Origin: DATBHW01 sp035307385
GTDB taxonomy: Bacteria > Chloroflexota > Ktedonobacteria > Ktedonobacterales > DATBGS01
Assembly: GCA_035307385.1 (NCBI GenBank)
Contig: DATGID010000067.1
Span: 1 to 64,000, forward strand
Reading direction: 5' to 3'
Length of the DNA: 64,000 bases
The notes beneath the pieces were generated by a model that saw only the letters and a program-made list of their open reading frames with translations, had not been told where the DNA came from and ran no database searches. The position numbers and the translations under genes were made by a program. Positions 34,212-43,052 of this stretch are shown here, piece after piece. Each line of letters starts with the position of its first letter. The stretch's first letter is position 1.

Positions 34212-35316
34212 ATCGCAAGCGGAGACGCCAGAGGCCGTGAACGACGAAGCGACCCGCAGATCACACTCCTTGTTGGAATGGGTTTCGATGTCGCCACGCG
34301 CTGCGCTGCGCACACTCATGCGCTCCAGCAACCTTTACATCTTGCTGGTGGAGCTGGCTTTGCTGCTCTTTTTCAGCGTCGTCAGCCCCTACGGCACCTT
34401 TTTCAGTGAGCGCAACCTTATCAACATAGCTTGGGATACCTCAGAGACATTGCTGCTGGCGCTCGGCGAGACGTTCGTGATTATCACTGCTGGCATTGAC
34501 CTGTCGGTTGGAACCGTTCTCATGCTTTCAGGGGTGACGACCTCCTGGGTTATGGCTCAGCTCGCTGGTTCGCCGCAGCAGATCGTCAATGGGGTGTATC
34601 CCAATGCTGCTGTGGCTATCGCTGTTGCCATTCCCTGCGGCCTGCTGGTTGGCCTGATTTTCGGTGCGCTCAATGGCGTACTGATCGCCCGGCTGAAGAT
34701 GCCTCCATTTATCGTGACATTGGGCACCTTTAGCATCGCTATTGGTCTAGGCGATCTCCTCAGCGCGCAGGGTGCTGCCGGGCAGACGACCATTCCTCCC
34801 GCGCCGCCGAGTTTCGCGTCTGCGCTGGGCAATGGCTCGTTGTTGCTGGGCCTGCCAACGCTCGTCATTGTGGCGATAGTGGCCTCGGTGCTCGCGCATA
34901 TTGTCCTGACGCGAACGGTCTTCGGCAGAAGGACGTTCGCCATCGGCAGTAATGCGGAGGGCGCGCGCCTGGCAGGCGTGCCGGTCACGCGGCAGTTAAT
35001 CATGGTCTATAGTCTGGCGGGCGTGATGTCGGCGCTGGCGGGCATCTTTGACCTCGCCCGCTTCCTGGCTACCGACATTCAGGGGCACAATCTCGACAAC
35101 CTGAACGCCATTGCAGCCGTCGTGATTGGCGGCACGAGCCTCTTCGGTGGGACCGGCTCGATCTGGGGGACGGTGATCGGCGCGTTCATCCCTGTCACGC
35201 TGGCCTATGGTTTTAACATTATGGGGATTTCCTCCTTCTGGCAGCTTGTTGCGGTAGGTGTCATCATCATCGCCGCCGTCTTGATCGATCAAGCCAGACG
35301 CCGTCAACTCACCTGA
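34198..35316 (+). CDS. CUT2-type sugar ABC transporter permease (RbsC-like)
   Basis: 372 residues with an unusual polar N-terminal extension of ~45 residues before the membrane part, then about ten hydrophobic segments. ALGETFVIITAGIDLSVG and IGGTSLFGGTGSIWGTVIGA are diagnostic of the RbsC/BPD_transp_2 family. It overlaps the ATPase gene by 14 bases. Pentoses, hexoses and inositols are the usual substrates of this transporter class. Confidence 0.92.
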   Translation: MSQIESQAETPEAVNDEATRRSHSLLEWVSMSPRAALRTLMRSSNLYILLVELALLLFFSVVSPYGTFFSERNLINIAWDTSETLLLALGETFVIITAGIDLSVGTVLMLSGVTTSWVMAQLAGSPQQIVNGVYPNAAVAIAVAIPCGLLVGLIFGALNGVLIARLKMPPFIVTLGTFSIAIGLGDLLSAQGAAGQTTIPPAPPSFASALGNGSLLLGLPTLVIVAIVASVLAHIVLTRTVFGRRTFAIGSNAEGARLAGVPVTRQLIMVYSLAGVMSALAGIFDLARFLATDIQGHNLDNLNAIAAVVIGGTSLFGGTGSIWGTVIGAFIPVTLAYGFNIMGISSFWQLVAVGVIIIAAVLIDQARRRQLT

Positions 35317-35496
35317 ACCTTGCCCTCTCAGGAGATTGAGCCATCTGCCCTTGTGGGGATGCTGTCCGATGCTACGTACCATACCGGTGGAGGAAAGGAG
35401 GTAGGCATTCAAGACCCGCGTATGCAATTCGTGTAGTCATAAAGCGCTGCGCATCCGAAGAGGTGACAACGCGCGCATCAATTGGGGAGGTACATC

Positions 35497-36462
35497 GTGT
35501 TAAAAAGAGGATATACCGTCGGTCTACTCATCCTGCTTGCCGCCACGCTCGCTGCGTGCGGCTCCTCGGGGAGTGGGCAAGGCAGTAAGCACTATCGCTT
35601 TGTCTATATCGCCGGCATTGCCTCTGATCCCTACTATATTGCGTTGAACAAAGGGGCGCAGGCCGAGGCCCAGAAGGAAGGCATAACGGTGGACTTTGAG
35701 GGTTCGACCACCGCGTTTAGCCCGGCAACGCAGATTCCTATCCTGAATGCCGCCATCGCTTCCAAACCAGACCTTATCATGATTGCTCCGACTGATACGG
35801 TGGCGCTCCAGGCCCCATTACAGCAGGCGGTCAATGCGGGTATACCGGTTATCCTGGTTGATACCACGCTGCAAAATCCGAGCCTTGCGGTCACCAGCAT
35901 TGCCTTTGACAACGTGGCTGGAGGCGCGCAAGCGGCAGATGCCCTTGCTCAAGCTATCGGTGGGAAAGGCAAAGTCGCTATTGTCCATACGACCCCAGGC
36001 ACCAGCACCGGGGATGATCGCGTCAAGGGCTTCGACCAGGAGATGGCGAGCAAGTATCCAAACATCAAGAACCTGGGTCCCACGTACACCGGTGATGACC
36101 CGACGCGCGCCGCCGCTGTGCTGAAAGCGCTGCTTACGGCGAATCCGGACCTCTCAGGCGTCTTTACAATCAATGGCGTGGTAGGCGATGGAGTTACCGC
36201 CGCCGCCAGAGAAGCTGGCGTCGAGGGGAAGCTCAAGCTGGTCGAGTATGGGTCCAGTTCATCGCAGTTGGCGGGACTCAAGAACGGCACCGTCACGGCC
36301 TGCATCGGCCCGTCGCCCTACACGATTGGTCAAGACGCTGTGCAGTATGGTGTTCAATATCTGAACGGGGATCATAACATCCAGAAACAATACAATACGC
36401 CGCAGATGATTATTACCGCGCAGAACGTCAACGATCCTGCCAGCCAACCGTTCGAGTATTAA
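35497..36462 (+). CDS. Sugar-binding lipoprotein of the CUT2 ABC importer
   Basis: 321 residues from GTG 35497 (GGGGAGG seven bases before). Signal peptide with lipobox TLAAC, then a type 1 periplasmic-binding fold: VYIAGIASDPYY, KPDLIMIAPTD, NAGIPVILVDTT and NPDLSGVFTINGVVGDG. It is lipid-anchored outside and should deliver the substrate to the permease. A 180-base gap separates it from the permease gene; a hairpin at 36495-36523 follows, which may protect the upstream message. Confidence 0.92.
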   Translation: MLKRGYTVGLLILLAATLAACGSSGSGQGSKHYRFVYIAGIASDPYYIALNKGAQAEAQKEGITVDFEGSTTAFSPATQIPILNAAIASKPDLIMIAPTDTVALQAPLQQAVNAGIPVILVDTTLQNPSLAVTSIAFDNVAGGAQAADALAQAIGGKGKVAIVHTTPGTSTGDDRVKGFDQEMASKYPNIKNLGPTYTGDDPTRAAAVLKALLTANPDLSGVFTINGVVGDGVTAAAREAGVEGKLKLVEYGSSSSQLAGLKNGTVTACIGPSPYTIGQDAVQYGVQYLNGDHNIQKQYNTPQMIITAQNVNDPASQPFEY

Positions 36463-36494
36463 CTAGCGCAGCCCGTATGGGCTTATTGCCTCAG

Positions 36495-36523
36495 GCGGCA
36501 TGTGCGGATGAAGCACATGCCGC
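36495..36523 (+). terminator. Perfect 11-bp hairpin after the binding-protein gene
   Basis: GCGGCATGTGC (36495-36505) pairs with GCACATGCCGC (36513-36523), 7-base loop, 32 bases after the stop. No T-run follows and the next gene is in the same direction, so partial termination or 3'-end protection of the importer mRNA is as likely as full termination. Confidence 0.5.
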
Positions 36524-36613
36524 ACCTTCTATAGAAGATGGAAGGTGCAAGCGGTAGCAGTAGATGATACTTTGGCAGAGACTAGAGGGACACGAGGGAC
36601 ATTGGGGGCGCGT

Positions 36614-37378
36614 ATGCGATTACAAAACAAGGTTGCCATTGTGACCGGCGCGGCCTCAGGCATCGGGCTGGGCATTGCCCGCCTGTTCGCCGCCGAGGGC
36701 GCGAGGGTTGCTCTCGCTGACATCAACGACGCCGACGGCGAACGCGCTGCCGCCGATCTGGGCGGCAAGGATGCTGCCCGCTACTTCCACACCGACGTGC
36801 GCGACGGCGCGCAGGTAGCTGCGCTGGTCGAGCACACGTCTGCCTCTTTCGGAGGCGTCGATATTCTGGTTAACAACGCAGCTATTGTGATCTTCAAGCG
36901 TCTGGTGGATACCTCCGAGGACGAATGGGATCGCGTCATCGCAACCAATCTGCGGAGCGTCTTTCTCTGCTGTCGCTCCGCCATACCGGCTATGATTCGG
37001 CGCGGCGGCGGAGCCATCGTCAACATCTCGTCGGCTCGCGCCATGGCGACGACCCCGCTGGTGTCCAGTTACGATGCGACCAAGGGAGCCATTGTGGCGC
37101 TGACGCGCAGCCTCGCCCTCGAATACGCCCAGGATGGCATCCGCGCGAACTGCATTTTGCCTGGCTCCATTGACACACCCGTTTTTCGCTCGAATCTGCG
37201 CGCCGATGGCGATGAGGAGGCTGGCTATCGCGCGACAGCTGCAAAGATTCCCCTGCGCCGTGTGGGCGAACCGCTGGATATTGCCCGCGCGGCGCTGTTC
37301 CTGGCGAGCGACGAGGCGAGTTATGTCACTGGAGCGCCTTTCCTGATTGACGGCGGTCTGCTTGCGCGGGCCCCGTAA
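36614..37378 (+). CDS. Short-chain dehydrogenase/reductase
   Basis: 254 residues, classical SDR. Nucleotide-binding TGAASGIGLGIA (with Asp in ALADIND favouring NAD), NNAA, the catalytic Ser region VNISSARAM and YDATK with Tyr and Lys, and the C-terminal ITGAPFLIDGG variant. Start ATG 36614, GGGGG upstream; a longer in-frame start at 36545 is less likely. It probably oxidises the imported sugar or polyol, as first step with the zinc dehydrogenase at 23796, but a link is only by context. Confidence 0.9.
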   Translation: MRLQNKVAIVTGAASGIGLGIARLFAAEGARVALADINDADGERAAADLGGKDAARYFHTDVRDGAQVAALVEHTSASFGGVDILVNNAAIVIFKRLVDTSEDEWDRVIATNLRSVFLCCRSAIPAMIRRGGGAIVNISSARAMATTPLVSSYDATKGAIVALTRSLALEYAQDGIRANCILPGSIDTPVFRSNLRADGDEEAGYRATAAKIPLRRVGEPLDIARAALFLASDEASYVTGAPFLIDGGLLARAP

Positions 37379-37528
37379 TCTATGAGGAAGAAGATATCCT
37401 GCCGTTGGCGGCGCGCATGACTCCGCCAGTGGCGAATTTGTCTCCTGGCGGCGGGCGGAGCGGATGAGAGAGATTGGTATTTTCGTCGATAATCAACGGT
37501 GGCTTATAGAGGAGGAGCAGGTAACACG

Positions 37529-38716
37529 ATGGCAGGCGCTCTCGATGGGATTCGTATTCTCGATTTCTCGCAGATGATGATGGGGCCATGGGCAACCCAA
37601 CTCCTCGGCGATCTTGGCGCAGATGTGATCAAGGTGGAGCGCCCGCAGGTTGGCGAGTGGGAGCGCAGCCTCGAAGCGATGGGGCACTTGCTCGAAGGTG
37701 AAAGCCCGTTCTTCCTCGCCATGAATCGCAATAAGCGGAGCCTGACACTCAACCTCAAACACCCCCGCGCCCGTGAGATTCTCGACGAGTTGGTCCCGCA
37801 GGTCGATATTTTGGTAGAGAACTTTCGTCCTGGTGTCATGGATCGCCTCGGCTACGGCTACGAGCGCCTGGCGGAGATCAATCCGCGGCTCATCTATTGT
37901 TCTGCGTCGGGCTACGGCTCGCAAGGTCCCTATGTGGACCGTCCAGGCCAGGACCTGCTCATTCAGGCATTGAGCGGCATCGCCGCGCATACTGGACCAG
38001 CCGGACAGCCCCCCACGCCGACGGCAACGTCGATCTGCGACGCGATGGCGTCGATGATGGTTGCGTGTGGTGTGCTGGCCGCCCTCCAGGCGCGTGAGCG
38101 CACCGGCAAGGGCCAGAAGGTGGAGGTGGATTTGCTCAGCACGGCAATTGCCATTCAATGCCAGGAAGCGGTGGCCTATCTCAACGGCATGCCCCGCTGG
38201 GAGCGCAGCGAGGCTGGCATCGCTCAACCCTGGATTGCCGCGCCCTATGGTGTCTACGCCACCAGCGACGGCTACCTCGCCCTGGCGATGAACTCGCTCG
38301 GCGTGTTGGGCGACCTGCTGGACTTGCCAGCCATCGCTGCGTATGAAGGTGAGCCAGCGCGCGCCTATAGCGAGCGCGATCATATTCGGCGCCTGCTCGA
38401 AGCGCGTCTATGTGAGCGTACAACGTCCGACTGGCTGGAACTGCTTGCCACGCGCGACGTGTGGTGCGCGCCGGTCAAGGACTTTGAAGGCGTCTTCAAT
38501 GATCCGCAGGTTCAGGCGGTCGAGATGGTGACTACCGTGGAGCATCCGCGTGTTGGCGCGTTGAAGCTCATTCGGACGCCGCTCAGCTTCAGCCAGACGC
38601 CGCCCTCGATTCGCCGCCCACCTCCGCTGGTGGGCGAACACAATGAGGAGATTCTGCGTGAGCTAGGTTATACCGACGATGCAATCGCCGCGCTGCGCGA
38701 CGAAGGAGTATGGTGA
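37529..38716 (+). CDS. Class III CoA-transferase (CaiB/BaiF family)
   Basis: 395 residues. Opening GIRILDFSQMMMGPWATQLLGDLGADVIKVE, the catalytic Asp in DRPGQDLLIQALSG (about residue 150) and SICDAMASMM follow the family pattern. These enzymes transfer CoA between carboxylic acids in the cytoplasm. ATG 37529 has GAGGAG upstream; 150 bases without a gene separate it from the SDR. Coupled to an enoyl-CoA hydratase by TGATG overlap, it suggests an acid intermediate is activated to a CoA thioester. Confidence 0.92.
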   Translation: MAGALDGIRILDFSQMMMGPWATQLLGDLGADVIKVERPQVGEWERSLEAMGHLLEGESPFFLAMNRNKRSLTLNLKHPRAREILDELVPQVDILVENFRPGVMDRLGYGYERLAEINPRLIYCSASGYGSQGPYVDRPGQDLLIQALSGIAAHTGPAGQPPTPTATSICDAMASMMVACGVLAALQARERTGKGQKVEVDLLSTAIAIQCQEAVAYLNGMPRWERSEAGIAQPWIAAPYGVYATSDGYLALAMNSLGVLGDLLDLPAIAAYEGEPARAYSERDHIRRLLEARLCERTTSDWLELLATRDVWCAPVKDFEGVFNDPQVQAVEMVTTVEHPRVGALKLIRTPLSFSQTPPSIRRPPPLVGEHNEEILRELGYTDDAIAALRDEGVW

Positions 38717-39495
38717 TGGGTGACGATCTCGTGGTATTCGAACGGCGCGGTCCCGCCGCGGTCATACGCATCAACCGCGAGCAGAAGCTCAACGCGCTCA
38801 ATCGTCCCATCTTCGACGCCCTCAAGGGCCTGCTCGATCAGGTGGCTGCCGATGATTCGCTGCATGCCGCCATTCTGACCGGAACAGGCCGCGCCTTCTG
38901 CGCCGGGGCTGACATTGGGGAATATTGGCGCCAGGACCTGGCGGCGTTCGCCGAATTCCAGCGCCTGGGGCGCGAACTGCATGACCGCATCGAGAAACAT
39001 CCGAAGCCCATCATCGCGGCGGTCAACGGCTTCGCGTTCGGTGGTGGCTTCGAGTTGGCGCTGGCCTGCGATCTCATCGTGGCGAGCGAGCGAGCACAGT
39101 TTGGCTTGCCCGAGCTGTCGCTTGGCCTCGTTCCTGGAGGCGGCGGAACACAGCGCCTGCCGCGCCTGATCGGGCGCTACCGGGCCAAGCAGGTGCTGCT
39201 GACGGGCAGGAAGTTGACCGCGCGTGAGGCCGAAGAGTGGGGAGTCGTGGCGGCTGTTGTGCCCGCTGGCGAGGAAGTCAGCGCAGCCGAGGCGCTGGTT
39301 GGCGATATGGCTCGCCTGGCTCCCCAGGCTGTACGTATGGGCAAACGTCTCATCAATGAGGGCGTAGATGCCGCCCTGGAGACGGCGCTTTCCTACGAGC
39401 AGCAGGCGCTGATTGCGCTCTATGCTACGCACGACGGGCAAGAGGGCGTGGCTGCCTTCATGGAGAAACGCTCCCCGAAGTTTACTGGTCACTGA
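38716..39495 (+). CDS. Enoyl-CoA hydratase/isomerase
   Basis: 259 residues of the crotonase family. The oxyanion-hole stretches are TGTGRAFCAGADI (about 55-67) and AVNGFAFGGGFELALACD (about 100-117); Glu of PELSLGLVPGGGGTQRLPR is the hydratase catalytic position. ATG 38716 overlaps the CoA-transferase stop and has GAAGGAG seven bases before; the in-frame ATG at 38710 is too close to that site. It should act on the CoA ester made by its partner. Confidence 0.92.
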   Translation: MGDDLVVFERRGPAAVIRINREQKLNALNRPIFDALKGLLDQVAADDSLHAAILTGTGRAFCAGADIGEYWRQDLAAFAEFQRLGRELHDRIEKHPKPIIAAVNGFAFGGGFELALACDLIVASERAQFGLPELSLGLVPGGGGTQRLPRLIGRYRAKQVLLTGRKLTAREAEEWGVVAAVVPAGEEVSAAEALVGDMARLAPQAVRMGKRLINEGVDAALETALSYEQQALIALYATHDGQEGVAAFMEKRSPKFTGH

Positions 39496-39555
39496 TCGAT
39501 CTACGCCCGAGATGCTTGCAAGTTACGCTGCATGTGCGTGAGAAAGGACAATGCT

Positions 39556-40713
39556 GTGGTCGAACTGCGCGGCATCACGTGGGACCATCCGCGCGGCCTC
39601 TCTCCCATGCGCGCCACGGCTGAACAATTCGAAGCCGCACACCCAGATGTCCACATCGTCTGGGATGCGCGTTCACTCGCGGCATTCGGCGAGCAGCCAC
39701 TCGAGCAACTGGTCAAAACCTATGATCTGCTCGTCATTGATCATCCCTTTGTGGGCAAGGCTGCGGAAAGTAAAAGCTTGCTCCTTCCGCTCGATACCTG
39801 CCTTGCGCCTGATCTTCTCGCCGAACAAGCCGCGCAGAGCGTCGGTCCAAGTTTTCGCAGCTACACGTATGCCGGGCATCAATGGGCACTTGCCATAGAC
39901 GCAGCGGCGCATGTGAGCGCCTATAGACGAGATTTGCTGGCGGAGATAGGGCAACCTCTGCCTGAGACGTGGGAACAGGTCTTCGATCTGGCTATGAAGG
40001 CGCCCATTGCTCTCCCACTCAATGCCGCTGGGACTATCGACAGCTTTCTCTCGCTCTGCGCAAACTGCGGCGAGCCGCCAGGTCAGAGCCAGCAATACCT
40101 TGTCGGGCGTGAAACAGCGCGCCACGCGCTCGCGATGCTGCGTCGTCTTGCCTCGGAGAGCCACGCAAAGTCACTCATGTGGAGTCCGCCACAGGTGCTC
40201 GATTGCCTGGCAACGACCAACGAGGTTGTCTATTGCCCCCTGCTGTTCGGCTACGCCACCTACGCACGACCCGGCTTCGCACCTCATCTCGTGCATTTCA
40301 CCAATATCCCCGCTTCCGGTGTGGGCCAAGGCCCGCAGGGGGCGCTCCTGGGTGGTACTGGCCTGGCTATCTCTGCGTACTGCCGCGCTGTGCCAGAAGC
40401 CGCTGCCTATGCCGCCTGGGTAGCGAGTGCCGAGTGCCAGCGAACCCTGTATGCCGCATCTGGCGGCCAGCCGGCAAACCGTGTGGCATGGACCAATCTC
40501 GTGGTCAACAACGCTGCGAGCAACTTTTACCTCGATACTCTTCAGACGCTCGAAGGGGCGTATGTGCGCCCACGCTACAGCGGTTTTGTCGAACTGCATG
40601 ACCGGCTGGGCGTCCTGCTACACGACTATCTACGCGCTGGAGGAGACATCGCGCAGGTGCTTGACGAGATGGAACGCCTCTACCTCAGCAATACACCAAA
40701 ATCAGCCTCTTGA
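39556..40713 (+). CDS. Solute-binding-protein-like cytosolic protein
   Basis: 385 residues of the family 1 extracellular solute-binding fold (ITWDHPRGLSP, YDLLVIDHPFVG, PETWEQVFDLA, LGGTGLAISAYC) but with no signal peptide or lipobox at any reasonable start. GTG 39556 has AAAGGA eight bases before; ATG 39532 lacks a site. Relatives with this ITWDHPRG opening are often seen beside CoA-transferase and enoyl-CoA hydratase genes, as here, so it may be an intracellular substrate carrier. It closes the plus operon. Confidence 0.78.
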   Translation: MVELRGITWDHPRGLSPMRATAEQFEAAHPDVHIVWDARSLAAFGEQPLEQLVKTYDLLVIDHPFVGKAAESKSLLLPLDTCLAPDLLAEQAAQSVGPSFRSYTYAGHQWALAIDAAAHVSAYRRDLLAEIGQPLPETWEQVFDLAMKAPIALPLNAAGTIDSFLSLCANCGEPPGQSQQYLVGRETARHALAMLRRLASESHAKSLMWSPPQVLDCLATTNEVVYCPLLFGYATYARPGFAPHLVHFTNIPASGVGQGPQGALLGGTGLAISAYCRAVPEAAAYAAWVASAECQRTLYAASGGQPANRVAWTNLVVNNAASNFYLDTLQTLEGAYVRPRYSGFVELHDRLGVLLHDYLRAGGDIAQVLDEMERLYLSNTPKSAS

Positions 40714-40762
40714 CTGACGAAGCATATCAACGTTGGCGACATCGGCGGTGTTGATGGTGTCC

Positions 40763-41374
40763 TCACAAGGCTGGTTGTGTATCTGGTCTCCTGGTCCAGA
40801 GGCTGTCCAGCACCAGCCCCAGCAGCCGATCAGCTTGTTCGGCGCCATCCGGCAGCTTTTCGGTCGCTAACGCGATGCCATGTACGAGTCGCCCGACATC
40901 GGCGCTAGTGATATCGGAGCGCACGACCCCCGCCTGCTGAGCGCGTTCCAACAAGGCTGCTGCTGCCTTGCTTTTCGCCTTGCCTGCTGCCGACACTGCG
41001 GAGTTTTCGTCGAGCAGGGCAATGGTCACCGATGCTGCGAGACAGCGACATACCCTGCTTTGCGTGAGCAGCGCGTGTAGCCAGATGTCAAAAGCTTCCG
41101 CAGGGTTGGGATGTTTCAGCAGTTCTTCTGCCTGCGCGACCAGCGTATCCATCTGATCGCAAAACGTTGCTTCGATAAGCTCCTGGCGCGTGGGAAAGTG
41201 GCGATACAGCGTTCCAATGCCCACCCCAGCACGCCGGGCAATGTCGTCCAGCGCGGCATCGGAGCCATGTTCGGCAAAGGCGTCAGTAGCTGCTTTTACA
41301 AGCTTCTCATAGTTCTGGCGCGCATCAGCACGCATTGCACGCTGCGTCGTCGTTGACGTATCTGTCGTGCTCAT
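40763..41374 (-). CDS. TetR-family repressor
   Basis: 203 residues. N-terminal helix-turn-helix (LVKAATDAFAEHG, LDDIARRAGVGIGTLYRHFPTRQELI) and a helical ligand domain of the type found in regulators of drug efflux. ATG 41374 with GGGAGG before it; the in-frame start at 41494 lies within the operators and is rejected. Divergent from the MFS gene at 41495, with three inverted repeats between, so it should repress both. It is convergent with the gene ending at 40713 with no visible terminator. Confidence 0.93.
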   Translation of the reverse strand: MSTTDTSTTTQRAMRADARQNYEKLVKAATDAFAEHGSDAALDDIARRAGVGIGTLYRHFPTRQELIEATFCDQMDTLVAQAEELLKHPNPAEAFDIWLHALLTQSRVCRCLAASVTIALLDENSAVSAAGKAKSKAAAALLERAQQAGVVRSDITSADVGRLVHGIALATEKLPDGAEQADRLLGLVLDSLWTRRPDTQPAL

Positions 41375-41394
41375 GACATGGTCCTCCCAAGGAC

Positions 41395-41471
41395 TTGCAA
41401 AACGGAGATATCCTCCGTATAATAGATAAGCGGAGGAACCCTCCACTTGTGGATATGGAGGCACCCTCCTC
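41395..41471 (+). promoter_or_regulatory. MFS promoter with three TetR-type operators
   Basis: TTGCAA (41395-41400), 17 bases, TATAAT (41418-41423). Three inverted repeats built on GGAG-N-CTCC: 41402-41418 (inside the spacer), 41431-41446 and 41456-41471. Centres are about 28 and 25 bases apart, near-helical spacing. A repressor bound at the first would hide the promoter directly. Confidence 0.8.
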
Positions 41472-41494
41472 ATTATCGCACCTTGGAGGCACAC

Positions 41495-42976
41495 ATGTCG
41501 ATAGCGCAGTCGGTAGCGCAGCGTCTGTCTGGGGTGGTGCGGGGTGGTAATTCGTCTGATATTGCTCTGGCGGTCATCCTGACCTGTTCGTTAATGCTTG
41601 TCGTTGATGTCACCGTTGTGAATATTGCGCTCCCTCAGGTTCAGATCGCGTTACATTTTTCGCCGACGAACCTGTCGTGGATACTGAATGCATACACCCT
41701 GTCATATGGTGGCTTGCTGCTGCTCGGTGGGCGCGCAGGCGACATCCTGGGGCGACGACGGGTCTTTATCGGCGGGCTGACCCTTTTCACCATCGCCTCT
41801 TTTCTGGGCGGTTTTGCTCCGAATGCTGTTTGGCTCATCGTGACCCGCGCGGCGCAAGGCGTTGGCGCTGCTCTCGCTGGTCCCAGCACGATTGCCCTCA
41901 TCGTGACCAACTTCACGGAAGGCGCGCCGCGCAATCGCGCGCTGGGCATCTATACGGCGGTGGTCAGCGCTGGTTCGTCCATCGGCCTGATTTTAGGCGG
42001 CATCATCGTCTCAGGATTGTCCTGGCGGTGGGTGCTGTTCATCAATGTGCCTATAGGTATCGCCGCGGTGCTGCTCGCGCCCCGGTTCATCAAGGAGCCA
42101 CCGCGCAATCCGGGCCATCTCGACATCATCGGCGCGCTGATTGGGACGGCGGGTATGGTGCTGCTGGTCTATGGCTTCATAAGCGCCTCCTCCAATGGCT
42201 GGAGTGATCAGATAACGTTAGGCGCTTTTGCGTTGGCTGTCGTCCTGCTGGCGCTTTTTCTGATTGTCGAGATGCGCTCCAAAGCGCCCATCTTGCCGCT
42301 CCATTTGTTCGCCAGCAGAAACCGGGCGAGCGGCTATCTCAGTGTGCTGCTCATCGCGGCAACGATGTTTGGTATGTTTTTCTTCCTGACGCAGTTCTTG
42401 CAAGAGGTGCTCAACTTTAGCCCGCTGGTCACAGGGCTGGCCTTCTTGCCATGGACGCTCACCCTGTTTGGGGCTTCGCGTCTCATTCCCCAGTTGGTTG
42501 CGCGTTTCGGGGCCAAGCGCCTGGTGGTGATTGGCGCGGCGTTGATCGCTGGTGGGATGGGGTGGCTCACGCAGATCAATGCCGCCAGCACCTATGCTGT
42601 TGGCCTGCTGGGGCCGATGCTCCTGTTCGGGGCGGGCGCGGGCTGTGTCTTTGTGCCGCTGTATACGCTCATCCTCTCCGGCGTGCGGGGCCAGGATTCA
42701 GGCGCGGCAGCGGGTGTGCTGCAAACGATGCAGCAGGTTGGCGGGTCGCTGGGTCTGGCGATCCTGGTGACGGTCTTCGGGAGCGCCAGCAGCAGCGCTG
42801 CGCAGCACCCAGTGGCCCATGCCAGCCTCCAGGCGCAGGCGCATGACATCCTGGCGCAAGGTATTGCAACTGCCTTCGTGGTTGGAACGTGCTTTGCTCT
42901 TGGTCTTCTGGTTATCGCTTTCTGCGCGATCAAAGCGAAATCAGCCCAGAATGCGACCACCGAAGCTGGTGTTTAA
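41495..42976 (+). CDS. MFS efflux transporter, 14-helix DHA2 type
   Basis: 493 residues with about 14 membrane segments. Motifs of the EmrB/QacA drug-proton antiporters are visible: LDVTVVNIALP-like VVDVTVVNIALPQ in helix 1, GGRAGDILGRRRVF after helix 2 and GPSTIALIVTNF in the motif C region. ATG 41495 with GGAGG upstream. It should export a hydrophobic compound that also inactivates the TetR regulator. Confidence 0.92.
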   Translation: MSIAQSVAQRLSGVVRGGNSSDIALAVILTCSLMLVVDVTVVNIALPQVQIALHFSPTNLSWILNAYTLSYGGLLLLGGRAGDILGRRRVFIGGLTLFTIASFLGGFAPNAVWLIVTRAAQGVGAALAGPSTIALIVTNFTEGAPRNRALGIYTAVVSAGSSIGLILGGIIVSGLSWRWVLFINVPIGIAAVLLAPRFIKEPPRNPGHLDIIGALIGTAGMVLLVYGFISASSNGWSDQITLGAFALAVVLLALFLIVEMRSKAPILPLHLFASRNRASGYLSVLLIAATMFGMFFFLTQFLQEVLNFSPLVTGLAFLPWTLTLFGASRLIPQLVARFGAKRLVVIGAALIAGGMGWLTQINAASTYAVGLLGPMLLFGAGAGCVFVPLYTLILSGVRGQDSGAAAGVLQTMQQVGGSLGLAILVTVFGSASSSAAQHPVAHASLQAQAHDILAQGIATAFVVGTCFALGLLVIAFCAIKAKSAQNATTEAGV

Positions 42977-43002
42977 ACTACTCGTCGGCCTTAGGTTCAG
43001 TT

Positions 43003-43029
43003 CACGGGGAGCCATCCAGGCTCCTCGTG
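43003..43029. terminator. Bidirectional terminator hairpin
   Basis: CACGGGGAGCC (43003-43013) pairs with GGCTCCTCGTG (43019-43029), one mismatch, loop ATCCA. It lies between the convergent MFS and phosphoribosyltransferase genes. Confidence 0.65.
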
Positions 43030-43052
43030 GCATGCTTTGCTGGCGAGGCCAC

